From Citrus sinensis (lineage: Eukaryota > Streptophyta > Magnoliopsida > Sapindales > Rutaceae), in contig NC_068563.1 of assembly GCF_022201045.2 (NCBI RefSeq), forward strand, positions 2,604,001 to 2,668,000: a stretch of DNA of 64,000 bases. Reading direction: 5' to 3'. The stretch's first letter is position 1; the number at the start of each line of letters is the position of its first letter. Below, piece by piece: positions 46,650 to 58,914 of this stretch. The notes beneath the pieces were generated by a model. That model saw only the letters and a list, made by a program, of their open reading frames with translations, had not been told where the DNA came from and searched no databases. Both the position numbers and the translations under genes were made by a program.

Positions 46650-47210
46650 CAGTAGAACCTCTATAATCGATAAATGACCATATAGGGTTGGGAGCATATA
46701 AAATCTATTAATTAAAAGAGAAATTAAATAATCAATAAATTAATGATTTATTAATTAATCGATAAATTAATAATTTATTAATTTACTGAGTTATTTACAA
46801 TTCAATTGACACAAATCAATAATACTTCATAATTTTTTATTATAATTTGAGAAGTCAACCCCAGAGCTTTTAGATGCAATGAGAAAAATAAGGGATGAGC
46901 TCTAACTAGATTTAAATTTTAAGAAAAAACAAGTAATAATAAAGTCATATTTTATGTAAATAAGTAACAATAGAGTCATATTTTATGGGATTAAAATATC
47001 ATAGTCAACTGGATTTGTAATTTCAGCAAATTATTAATTTATGATTTGAATGGGACCACAAAGTTATAAAAGATTTTTTTAGAAAAGTACTATCTTATTA
47101 TTTTATCGAAATTATTAATTGAGTCCATTGGCCCAAGTCGGGACTAAGAAAATTTATTATATAATAGAGATTATTAATTTATCAAATATTAATTGATAGA
47201 GGTTCTACTG
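46650..47210. mobile_element. Emigrant/pogo-like MITE, 561 bp
   Basis: The ends CAGTAGAACCTCTATAAT and, on the opposite strand, CAGTAGAACCTCTATCAAT are TIRs nearly identical to those I remember for Emigrant/Lemi1-type pogo elements. TA flanks both ends (46648-46649, 47211-47212), the Tc1/mariner duplication. The core is AT-rich with repeated taattaat words and no transposase. Confidence 0.85.
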
Positions 47211-47212
47211 TA

Positions 47213-48639
47213 CTTTAATGTTGCTTTTGTCAGTTAGTAACCTTAGAATTGTATTCTTTATAGCTGTGGTTTATAAATTTGGGCATAATTTGATCGTTGA
47301 CTATGGCCATTGTATGTCCGGTATTATGATCACAATCTTGTTTAGGCAACAATTTTTTACCTTTATGTTCTTTTTGGCCTATAAGATGAAAATACCAACG
47401 CTGTCATCAAACATAATTAGTAGGCTAGAATACTTTTCTGTACTATTGGCTGTGAAATGAGATTCTTGAACTTTTATGGTGATAAACCCTTCAGTATATG
47501 ATAGTTTATAATTCATTGATGCTTCATCAATCATTTAATGTATAAGTTTAAATTCCAATTTTTCAGGGTAATAAACATGTTGATGCAGCTAATTAAACAT
47601 GTGAGATGAAATAATTAGTGTACAAAACTTAGCTGCTATCATTTAATGCAAGTGTCTAGACTTCGTATATCATCTCACACACACACATATTAAGTATTTA
47701 GTGTACAAAAATGAAAGGGATATCTGTTACCTATTGCAGTTATTTACTCTTATGGATTCCCATGTTGCAGGTTGCCTATAAGTTCATTGAAGTGCCTAGA
47801 TCTTGCATTTGGAGTTTTGTAACTTTGAAGCTTTTGGGGTCTTTTTGCTGGGATGCTTGTCAGTATTCATAATCAAATGCCAGTTAGTAGGGTAGTTCTT
47901 TAGGCGCTGGACTAACCTCAATAGCCTTCACATTTGTGGCACGTGCCATTTTGGCTTCCTTCCCATGTAGGGAATCAATATTCTTCATAAGTTTTGGTAT
48001 GAGTTTTTAACATCATGTGATCACTGAATCTTGTCCACTGAATGAAGCCCTCCAATGGCCGAGTAAACTGGCGTTTTGGTAGTTAAATTTAATGTAAGGT
48101 GGTTTGTTTAGTAAATTGAATTGTCAAACTTGGTTATTCTCTACAGAGTGAGTTTGAATGATGGAATTCTGCACCGGTCTTCAATTTTCCAGCCTAGTTA
48201 ACTCGCAGCCTCTGACATGGTTGGCCCAACGCATTGGTGAATAAGAATTGCTGCTTAAAATTGGTTTTCATTGAGCAATTGTGTTTTTACTTAGCATGAA
48301 ATATAACAGCAATGTTGTGGGTAATCTTTGTTAGAAGTGTCATGGAGATATCAAAGTGTATTACGTTGCAAAATTCTCTCAATTCTTACCTAACCAAAAG
48401 AATGAAAAGCACGAAGTCCAGTGTGGGCTGTGAGATCTAAAATATACTTTAAAAAAATAAGTTCAATCGTTTTTTTTATTATAAATCCAAAGAAATGTGG
48501 GCTGTGAGATGTAAGAATTGCAACACATGTTTTGAAACTTAACAGTAAAGTCATGCAAACATTCCATTTCTCAAAACTACAAAATATCATGTTTTCACAA
48601 GTAGCATTGAAGGACATTGTGGGTATCCAAAGAGTGAGT
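47213..48639. other. Intergenic DNA between convergent genes, no gene seen
   Basis: Lies between the reticulon gene (plus) and TIC21 (minus), so it holds the end of the TIC21 3' UTR. The short frames at 47218 and 48390 have no family features. Confidence 0.4.
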
Positions 48640-51149
48640 TTAAGCGACCCTTGGGACTGGAATGCTTTCGGAAGGTGGTAGTGTCACAGAACGCAATAGC
48701 TCCAATGAGAAAAGAAGCCCCAGGAAATGAGACAAGATAGTGTTTGCTGATGCCTGTACAATCAATAGATAAATGAGATTGAAGAGAGAATAAATAACAA
48801 CCCAACCAAATAGTATGACTCGGAATTCCCCTCAACAAGCTATTAATCCAAACATTTAGCTGGCCTGGTGAAGCACTTCTGGTTCATTTGACTCTCTCAA
48901 TATATACCTCAATTTCATGGAAAATCACAATTTCAAGAATCCTTGTAACTGAATACAAGGCAGAGACAAAGTACTTGTATAAGTTGAGCACTTCTGAGTA
49001 ATTTTCTTTTATCATTTTCTCTTTTCAAGCATAACAAACTTCAGAAGGATCTCTTTAATTGTTTTTTGCCCCCCTTAGAATGTATTTTGTTTTTGGTGCC
49101 AAATGACGTTAGTCAAATGCTGCTGCTTAAGCTGCAAAGTTTGAATCTGAAGGCTTCATTTCTTTCAGAATTATCCCAATCCATCATATTGCTTTTGGAT
49201 GAATACTAGAAATTTGTAGAACAAATAGATTCGATATTTGACATTTTCCAGATTTCAGTTAAGTAATGCAAATCTGAAGTCAGTAATAAGTACCTGCACC
49301 AAGAATACATCCAATGCCAGAACTGGACTGTAGCCTGGAGTGATGCCCTGGTAATAGGGATTTGCTGAGGTTGTAAGAGCCTTAGCAACCAACAATCCCA
49401 CTGTGGCTTGCATGCCAAGAATAGCAGCACCCATTCCCACGAGGTTCACCCCTATGCCATTTTTCAAGCTTTTCACCACATCAGCGCGGGGAGGAGCCTG
49501 AAATATCAAGCAATTGTTCACTGAAATATTTAAAGACATGATTTTTGTTCATTTCCTGGGTTCCAGGACTATGCAACAAGCATTACCCAATGCAATTAGA
49601 AATCTAATGGTTAACTGATCTTCCACACTTGAAGCAATCTTACAGATGTGACGAATTAATCATTTAGTTATTCATTTACACACAAAGGAATCACATATTA
49701 TGATATATAAGAGAGATAAAAACTAACTCAGATCCTTTTGACCATGGTAACTTACTTTATGAGAACCATCCTCAACAAAGAAGATTCTGCTGCCATTATA
49801 ATTGCAGACATACAAGCCTAATCAATTAATTCATGCAATTGGGAATTCATACAATACCAATTCTATTAGGCATCAGTGGAAAGGCTCAGGGAGGCGAACA
49901 CGATTTAAATCAATTCTTTTTGACATCTGTTCTTTGGAGCACTAACATTCAGTCAAAATAACAAAGGCACAATATAAACACGATAGAGAACTTTTCACGT
50001 ACATTGATAGAAGAATCTTAAGATTGCCTATGTAACTACAATAGTACCTTGGAAGGATCACTGGCAGTTTTCCGAAGCTTCTCAGAAAGCCGAATATACC
50101 CAAACGACCAAAACACCGAAATAAATGCAGCAGCAATTCCACCAGCCGTGCAATAAAATGTTGTAGGTGAAGTGACCTTCCCAGTAATAATAATAGAAAA
50201 AGACAGAATCACTGCAGACACCACTGTGCACACTAGCTGACCCCAAAAGCCGAAACTACCAAATCGTTTGAAATGCCTTGCTGTGTTCTCTAATCTCTTC
50301 GAAACCTATACCATGTAAAACCGACCATATTCGCTTACATTAAACATTGCATGCATAGAATATAACATAAAATGGTTTAACTTATTGCATAGAATATAAC
50401 CAAGCAATTTACAGCATGCAAACCCAAATCTTCTTACCCTCATTTCCAAATTACACAAACACTTTCAAATATTCACAAGTCACCAAGTTCATAAACATAA
50501 GCAAAACCTCATATAATCTTATAATTCAATGCATTGAATGTTCCTTCATTTTCCCTTTACACAAACAATGCTCTTCACAATTGCAAAGAAGACAGACTGT
50601 AATTTCCTACATAAATTTCAAAATTTTGACAAGAAATAACAACATTCTACAAATTAACTCATTAACTTGTAATCTATCAATATTCCACCCTCCATTTGGC
50701 TTTTGGGTCTATAAATATAATGAAGGACAAATCATTTCACCAAGTCAAACAGTGATAAAACTCATAATTGGGCATTCAATGATGATAAAGAGCACAATTT
50801 TCCTATTTCCAAACAGACAAATCAATCAACATTAAAAAGAGAGACAGAGACAGAGACAGAGAGAGAAATTTTTTTTCAAAACCTGGGCAAGTTTTGCTTT
50901 TTCGGACTCGTCATTTTGGGAAGTGAAAGTGGGCGGTATTTGAGAAGAAGCGAGTATTGGGAAGCAGTGTTTTGATCCTCTGTTCGCTAAAGACGAAGAC
51001 TGCAGGGTTTTGAGAGACGGGAGAGAATTTGACGACAAAAAGGAGACATTGGTCCCTATATTTAAGGAGGGCGCTCGGCGCAAATGACTAGCCGCCGCCG
51101 CCGTCGGTGATATGCCGGAGCGACCCGCCGGCAACAGAAGTGTTTGCAT
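48640..51149 (-). CDS. TIC21: TIC21/PIC1, chloroplast inner-envelope protein
   Basis: Four exons in transcript order, 51149-50883, 50305-50048, 49497-49294, 48753-48640, all phase 0, giving 280 residues. The first roughly 85 residues are Ser/Ala/Leu-rich with few acids, a plastid transit peptide. The conserved body begins KAKLAQVSKRLENTARHFKR and has four hydrophobic spans (about 112-130, 142-162, 196-220, 243-265). Landmarks include SPTTFY, FWSFGYIRLSEKLRK, APPRADVVKSL, LTTSANPYYQG, and the C terminus SHFLGLLFSLELLRS. The protein was described both as a translocon component of the inner envelope and as iron permease PIC1; both roles rest on Arabidopsis work. The alternating four-helix layout and high similarity make the identification firm. 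Confidence 0.95.
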
Positions 51150-52014
51150 AATTTACAAGTTACGAATCGGTGAAAAAAGTAAACGGAGAAAGTGAGCTTC
51201 AGCTAAGCTGCAATTCTGTGAGACACTTGAGAGTCTACAAAACTTTCGTGTATTTTTATTTGTAATAACATAGAGGTCCCTCGATTTTAAAAAAACAATA
51301 ATGAAAGACATGATTTGCAATTATCTTTCTTCTGGTCTATGATTTCATTTTCTATCATGTATTTCGTTAGCAAAATCAATAATTGGGATATTTTGTTTCT
51401 ACCGATTTATTCATTTAATTTTTTTATTTTTTTTTGGGGTTAGCAAGAAGTTGAGGACATGAGTTCAAGTCTTATGAGATAATTTTTTCTTATGTATTAG
51501 TAAGAGTAGATTTTTAAATTTAATGCTCAACAAGTTTTTGGGTTGTTCCAGTAGATTTTACATCATATTGTATTTATAGTGTATAATAATTTCAGGCATA
51601 ATTATACATGTCCGTAACATGGGGGGTAAAAAAAAGTGTTTAATGAATGATTTTATAAGTAGATTCCAAGGGTATGGACCGGCATGGTAATTTTGCACCT
51701 TTACTTTGTATGCCACTGGAAATTGGGGATCCAGATGCTTTTAACCCATTCCTGTCTTTTGGGCTTGTGAGTTTGGGCTCACCATTGCTGGGCCTAATTT
51801 CCACTGTGAGGAGATCCGATTAGAATCGGCAAAACTTAAAACAGGAAGGGAAAACTAAATAATAATAATAATAATATTGAAAGTAAGCACATGTGTACAA
51901 TATAATATAGTCATTCAATTGCGGGACTATATTGACATAATTTGGTTGCACTGTCACTGTACTTCTTAGTCTTAGAAGGCACAAATATGACAATAATAAA
52001 ATATGCATTAGCTA
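51150..52014. other. TIC21 5' flank and intergenic DNA
   Basis: Three site II-type words cluster at 51760-51794 (TGGGCT, TGGGCT, TGGGCC), about 610-645 bp above the TIC21 ATG, rather far for a core promoter. No gene was seen. Confidence 0.4.
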
Positions 52015-52273
52015 GCCACTCGACCCCACAAGTGCAATGTGGGGGTATTTCCTACTTCAATTATAATTGAGTGAATGTAGTCTTCTCCCTTACTCAAGAG
52101 TGAAGAGTAGATATCCCTCGAATATTAGTGAGGGTTAAAATCTGGGCAGAGCTCCATTAGCATTGATGTAAGTCGGTTCCAGTAATAATCTGATTTGTAA
52201 ATATCAGTTATAGTCTCATGTAATATGAGTTATAGTTTCAGCAATAGTCTCATGTAATAATATATATATATAT
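52015..52273 (+). mobile_element. tRNA-derived SINE, copy C (5' truncated)
   Basis: The 14-bp target duplication ATATGCATTAGCTA is perfect (52001-52014 and 52274-52287). The body matches copy B from just after the B box onward (CGACCCC, ttcctac.t.aattataatt, agtctcatgtaat). The A and B boxes are lost, so insertion was 5' truncated. The tail is (TA)n rather than poly-A. Confidence 0.85.
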
Positions 52274-52287
52274 ATATGCATTAGCTA

Positions 52288-54831
52288 CATATATAGGTGT
52301 TGACATTATTCGCTGCCTAGGATTGTCTTTGGGCTTTTAGCACAATATATAATTCATAAAATTTAAATCTAGTTATTTCTTAGAGTTCTAGAAATATTAC
52401 TAAATAAATATTGAATATTGCTAAATTCATAAATTTTAAGACATTCGGTAGAGTTCTAGACAATATTACGAAAAAAAAAAGAAGAAATATTGTCTTCTTA
52501 TGGTCATAAACCTATTATGAAATGATTTTTTGATTAATTCAGATTATATTGGTTGGTTTGCTCTGAGTTTTTAACACTGACAGGAAACCAAATAAATATT
52601 GGATATTGCTATTAGGAAGACAAGAGATTAAGCCCATTTAATTTGATCAGTACTGTGCGTAGAAAAAATAAAAATACAAACAAAAAAGTGTCTGACGAAC
52701 GAGCGAATAGATAAAAAATGCACCAAAACCAAACAAGAAGTCACCAATTCTTGGCTCATCGACAGCTCCGTAGGCCACACTTTGGATGTCACAAGTGAAC
52801 AGAATTTAAATAACTTTGGAGCATATAACATCAAAAGTCCCATCACCCGCGCTTTGATCGATCTCAAACACATTAAACTATTGATCTTTGATCAAAGCTT
52901 TAACTCAGTAAAATAAATTAAAATGAAACTATATTTAAAAAAAAAAAAAAAAAACCCAACTTATATAATCTTTTCAGACTTCTTTAGTTCTTTTCTTTAT
53001 TTATTTTTACCATAACAGAATTTGTTACAATTGAAAACTAAACAATGAAATTTTTATTTTTTTTTCTATAAGTTGCTCTATTTGTAAAAAAAATAAAATC
53101 TCCTGCTTGTAAATACTCTTTTTGAAAGAGTGGATGCAGATAAAGAACCAAACGCGTGCTTTTCAAAAAGTTGTCACTTTTTGACATTCTGAAAGAAACA
53201 CAAAAATGATTTTTGTGGAAACATATCTGCATTATTATAACATGACAAACAATGGAACTCGTGACTTGAAATCTTCTGTTTTTTTTTTATATATTTCATA
53301 TTTAAGGAACAAATCAAACCTTTTTTGGATCATATATGGTCCACCAAATAAAAGCAGTCAAACCAGAAACATTAACTTTAATTTTGGAATTGCCCATATA
53401 ATCCTGCTTTCTTTTAATCATGACGATAATTATTAAACTAAGACAAGATCAAATTACAACCATTTTCAAAGAAATTTTCAGATTACAATAAGAGATTACA
53501 GGTTCAGGTGTTGTGAATCAGTTTTGTTTGGTAGTTGAGTTGTTTTGGTGGCATGACATAACCAATAGTGGGTCCAGTATCTTTTCTTGAGTGGTGAAAT
53601 TAGATCGTATCACAAAGATTCGATTCAATTCAATTAATTTGAGCTGAATTGGTTTTTCATTCTTGCTAATTTTTTTATTTTTATTGGAAAAGATTAAAAA
53701 AGGAGGTAAATTTCACTCTGGAGTAGAGACTTGATCCAATCATTCAAAATTAACATTCTTGGAACCAATTTGATCCAACCATGATCTCATTTGAAAAAGA
53801 GGAGAACAAAACTTGATTATACACTGTATATTAATTTGTAAATTGCATATATCAATTAAGTTCAAATATGAAAGACACCTTTCTACAAATCCAATGCAAG
53901 ATATCCAAATCTTATGTTTTGATGTTCATTTTTCCATCCTTGGGTAGAAGCCAAATATCACATGTATGGACTTGAGTTAGTCAAAATTGGTCTACTCTTG
54001 GCCTTTTCACTCCCATTGTGGTCCTTAGCTGCAATGATCTTAGAGCTATCCCCAAGTTGTAGTAAAACATGAATCACCTTCTTCTATATCTCTACATGTA
54101 GCTACTGAAATCCAGTATAAAAATTTTAATGAAATAAACTCTCAACAATTATTAAGAAGACTCGAACACTCTACCTTAAAATTAAAGAAAAGAGGTATCA
54201 TCTAATTTAACTAAAGGATTATTAGCTGTTATATAAATATCAAGACTCAAATGAACTAATCTTTTCTGACATATTTGAAGGAAAATTTTCTACCTTATTA
54301 GTAAGCAATGTCTTGAGAATTTTTCACCTACGGTAAAAAGTGAAAACGGGGGGGGGGGGGGGGGGACCAGCAAAAACCATTGGATCAAAGTAAAAACAAA
54401 ATGATCTGATTGAACTTGGATCTTGTTGGAGGGGATGTGATGATGGGCTCCAACTCACTTGGGTGTCCTGTAGTACTGTAGTAGAGTAGACATGAGATTC
54501 CTGTCTGCTCTGTCTTCCAAATTTTATGTATTTTTTTTTTTTTCTCCCCAAAAGTAAAGTGAGTATTGGCAGCACTCACCGTCCTGCAGACGCCCCATAT
54601 TCATTAATTATCTTTTTCTAGTACCACTTCTAAGCTCTCACTTCATTCATTACAACAACTCCACGGAAAGTCAGTGCAGCTGCAGCCTCTTTCACATTAA
54701 CAAAAGAGTCAGTTAGCTCTAGCTCTAGCTTTTGCCTTCCTTTTGGTCACCTGAACAACTTCCAACCTTGCAATTGATTTGGTCACCCTCTCCCTTCTCC
54801 TCTCTTTCCCCACTATGAATATGTAGGTACT
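52288..54831. other. Intergenic DNA and 5' flank of the LRR gene, no gene seen
   Basis: A18 run near 52938 and G18 run at 54348-54365. The 81-codon minus-strand frame at 52628-52873 has no family features. A pyrimidine-rich stretch (about 54780-54815) just before the start suggests the leader of the LRR gene. Confidence 0.4.
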
Positions 54832-57800
54832 ATGTACTGGAAGTTGCAGAATCGTCAGTCAGTTAAGGGAACAATGGGTTTCATTCTCTTTGCTTTCGTT
54901 TTTCTTCATCTAGTTCCTTCATTTGGTCTTAACACAGATGGCGTTCTTTTACTTTCCTTCAAATACTCAATCCTCAGCGACCCTTTATCAGTCTTGCAAA
55001 ACTGGAACTACGACGATGCAACTCCATGTTCATGGACTGGAGTCACATGCACACAAATTGACGCCACCACCATCCCAGGGTCACCAGACATGTTCAGAGT
55101 CATCAGCTTGATCCTCCCCAACAGCCAGCTTCTAGGCTCGGTCACCAAAGATTTAGGCCTCATTCAACACCTTCGCCATCTCGATCTCTCCAACAACTTC
55201 TTCAACGGGTCACTCCCACTCTCAATCTTCAGTGCCACTGAGCTACAGGTGCTGTCTCTCTCTAACAATGCCATCTCCGGTGAGCTACCAGACCTTATTG
55301 GTCAAATACCCCGCCTGCAGCTCTTGAATCTTTCCGTTAATGCATTAGCTGGGAAAGTGCCTAGAAATTTGACAGCCGTAAAGAGCCTAACAGTTGTTTC
55401 CCTGAGGAGTAATTATTTTTCTGGTAGCATCCCTAGCGGGTTCACTTCAGTTGAGGTTTTGGACCTCTCGTCCAACCTTTTTAACGGGTCGCTTCCTTTA
55501 GATTTTGGTGGTGGCAATTTGCGGTACTTGAACTTATCTTACAACAAGATCTCAGGTTCGATATCTCCGGAATTTGCCAAAAGAATCCCACAAAATGTCA
55601 CCATCGATTTGTCATTCAACAACTTAACTGGAGCTATACCAGGGGCTTTGCCGTTGGTTAATCAAAGAATGGAGTCGTTTTCAGGAAACGTTGAGCTTTG
55701 TGGGAAGCCGTTAAAGAATCTTTGTTCAATACCTTCAACTCTATCAACACCACCAAATGTTTCAACCACTACGTCGCCAGCTATTGCTGTGATTCCAAAG
55801 TCAATAGACTCGGTCCCAGTCACAAACTCATCCCCAGCAGCAGCAACTGGGGCACAAAATCAAAGACCTGGGCTAAAACCAGGCACTATAGCGGCCATTG
55901 CTGTGGCGGATTTAGCAGGTATAGGCCTTCTTGCTTTCATCGTCTTTTACGTTTATCAACTCAAGAAGCGCAAAGCTCTAGACAAATCAGTAATGGATAC
56001 AAGCTCATCAGCAAAGCCAGAGAAGAAACAGCCAGTTGAAGCAGTCACCACAGTGACAAAAACAGAACATGCAACATGGTCGTGCTTGAAAATGATAAAA
56101 GGAGAGGAGACATCGGATGCTAACACAAGCTCTGATAGTGACCAAGACGGCGGCAACAACGAATACGAAGATCATGCGAATGTTGTTCAGCAGCAAGAGA
56201 GCAAAAGGGGAGCTTCAGGCACGTTGGTGACAGTTGATGGGGAGACAGAGCTGGAAGTGGAGACATTGTTCAAAGCATCGGCTTACATTCTGGGCACGAG
56301 CAGCTCCAGCATTGTGTACAAAGCCGTGCTGGCAGATGGAACTACTTTAGCTGTGAGAAGAATTGGGGAGACTTGTTTTGAGAGACTCAAGGATTTGGAG
56401 AGCCAAGTGAAGGCCATTGCTAAACTAAAGCATCCCAATTTGGTTAAGCTTCGTGGGTTTTACTGGGAAGATGAAGAGAAGCTTCTTATCCATGACTACG
56501 TCTCCAATGGCTGCCTTGCTAGCTTCAGTTTCAGTAAGTTTTCACCTTTCTGCTCCCGGTTTCTCTTCTGCAGCGCATGCTAGCAAATTTCATCTCTTTT
56601 TTACTATAATACATCCTTTTGGTACACGTTAGCATTACTTGGTCCTTTTTGCTAACATATACCACTCCATCGTCTGGATTCGTTTCTGCAGTCATTCAGT
56701 CACGGAGTCAAAAAGTTTTATAAATTAAATATAGGCATAAAATTTAATAAATTGCGTTTTATATAATTAATTAATTTTTTTCTGACGCTTTTTATCAGTG
56801 AAATTTTTAGATCTAAATTTGCTATTATCCAAAGAACATGATTTGATACCTGATCTATGTGCTTAGTAGGTTAATGCAGTAATCTTTTCTAGTACTTTCA
56901 GAGATATAACACCGTTAGATTGCTTCAGTTCGTGGGCTTGATGAGTCAAAACGTTTGATTAGGCGCCTTGTAGCTAAAGTCTTGTAGCCCCGTGAAGCAC
57001 GGTAGTAAGACTCAATAAAGAGGGAAATCCATAGAAAACGCATAATACGTCACAAGTGTATGTCGTTTTCGCGAGGAGAGCGCTGCCGCTGAGTGGCTGT
57101 CTGGGTCTGGGTCTGGGTCACAGATTTTTGAAATCCACGTCTATTTTTTTTTATCTGAGCAGACAGCTTCTCGGGCCCGTGTTAACTTTTGCTTGTGGCT
57201 GTGGTATATGTTTTGTTTTGAGATAATTTTAGATTTGTTTGGTTAAAATAAATTGAAATACGATTACACCGACCATATTTTATCCTATTAAACAAACAAA
57301 TAAATTTTGTAATTTTTATATTATTTCAGATAAAATATGATATGATGATTTACCTTTATTCTATGTGCACCAATTCTCAAAATTGGTGGCGGAAAATTTT
57401 TGTTCATGATAGGTCTTCTGTTGCGGCGTATGCCTATGGCATATGGACCACATCATACATAGCATACACACACACACACACTAAAACTCTTTTGAATATG
57501 TTTTAATTCGGCTGAAGTGTAAATGAGTCGGAATACAAATGTTTAAATAGTATATTTATTTTTGTTCTTTTGATATTTTCATATAAGTAGTATCTTATTT
57601 ATTTTTGAGTAATGATACAGCCACAAACTTTTGTACAAATTTATTTTGTACAAACTGATGTGACATTAATTCATTGGTTGAATTAAATATCATTTGGCCC
57701 ACATGATTTGTTTTTATTAATTTATATTTTCATTCAACCAATGAATTAATGCCACGTCAGTTTGTACAAAATAAGTTTGTACAAGAGTTTGTGACTGTAT

Positions 57801-58914
57801 CATTACTCTTTATTTTTATAAATTAAAAATATTTTAAATATAGTTATTTGACATTTACGTCTTTATAAATCAAAACGAATAAGTTTAGGAAACAATTATA
57901 TTTAATAGGAATATTTTTAGGATACAGTATTTACTTTTTATTTAGACTTTTTTTTTTATTTAGATAAAAGTCACATAAGTTCACTTTTTTCTAATTGTCT
58001 ATAAATATCTGAAAATCAGACATAATTAGAAAAAAGCAAATTAAGAAAAAAAATTTTTGAAATTCAATCCCTTAGTCATATTCAAATATACAAAGTTTCG
58101 TATTTTTAACTTACCCAGCATATGAGGTAACATTATTTGAAAAACTACTATCTGTTAAGCTGTTATTTATCTAGTTATTTTATCATTTCACTACCATGCA
58201 TAGTGATGCAATGCTAATTTTGATTTCTGAATTTCAGGGAAACCAAGCTCGTCGCCATTGCATCTACCTCTCGAAGTGAGGCTCAAGATAGCAAGAGGAG
58301 TAGCTCGAGGGCTAGCCTACATTCACGAGAAGAAACACGTACATGGCAACATTAAACCCAGTAACATTCTCTTAAACTCAGAAATGGAACCCGTGATAGG
58401 CGATTTTGGTTTAGATAGCCTTGTTTCCACCAACATTCGCTTCAGCAACAACACGAGCTACAAAGAAAGCAATTCATCATCCCGGCTTTTCGGCAGTCAA
58501 AAGTCCACCCCTCATCAAGACCAACATGCAACTACTAGTTCGAGCCCGTATGCCCCCGCCGGGTCATCCGGGGCCTCGATGTCGCTTTACCAGGCGCCAG
58601 AGTTGTTAAAGACCCTCAAGCCAAGCCCTAAGTGGGATGTGTATTCGTTTGGGATTGTTTTGCTTGAGCTTCTAACAGGGAGAGTTTTATCAGAACGGGA
58701 GTTGGATCAATACGGTACTGTTAATTCAGCTTCGGAGGAGAAGCTTAGGGTTTTGAGGATGGCTGACGTGACTATTAGGGGTGACGTGGAGAGCAGGGAG
58801 GATGCCATGTTGACTTGTTTTAAGTTAGGGTTCCGTTGTGCATCTTTTGTGCCGCAAAAGAGACCTTCCATGAAAGAAGCAGCTCAAATCCTGGAAAAGA
58901 TAATCCCATGCTAA
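54832..58914 (+). CDS. LRR receptor-like protein, probable pseudokinase (LRR-III/At2g15300-At4g37250 type)
   Basis: Two exons, 54832-56533 and 58238-58914, giving 792 residues across a 1.7 kb intron. The ATG at 54874 is an alternative start that puts the signal peptide (MGFILFAFVFLHLVPSFG) first. Next are an LRR N-cap with CSWTGVTC and about six to seven LRRs (to about residue 285), then a Ser/Pro/Thr-rich juxtamembrane stretch. A transmembrane helix lies at about 351-376, followed by KKRK. The kinase-like domain is about 475-790. The glycine loop is degenerate (LGTSSSSIVYKAV), the usual VAVK lysine is Arg (LAVRRIGE), and HRD is replaced by HGN in HVHGNIKPSNILL; DFG is kept. Catalysis is therefore unlikely; it probably signals as a scaffold or co-receptor. 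The intron site within the kinase domain is typical of this clade. Confidence 0.93.
57613..57805. mobile_element. Foldback MITE in the LRR gene intron, about 190 bp
   Basis: GAGTAATGATACAG at the left and, on the opposite strand, GAGTAATGATACAG at the right begin inverted arms of about 80 bp (shared words include ttgtacaaa, actgacgtggcattaattc and ggttgaat). TTTATTTTT flanks both sides, a 9-bp duplication that suggests a Mutator-type origin, although the flank is low in complexity. Confidence 0.75.

Noticed and set aside
52628-52873. 81-codon minus-strand frame
   Set aside because: Hydrophobic but with no recognisable family, no flanking exons, and surrounded by AT-rich non-coding DNA.
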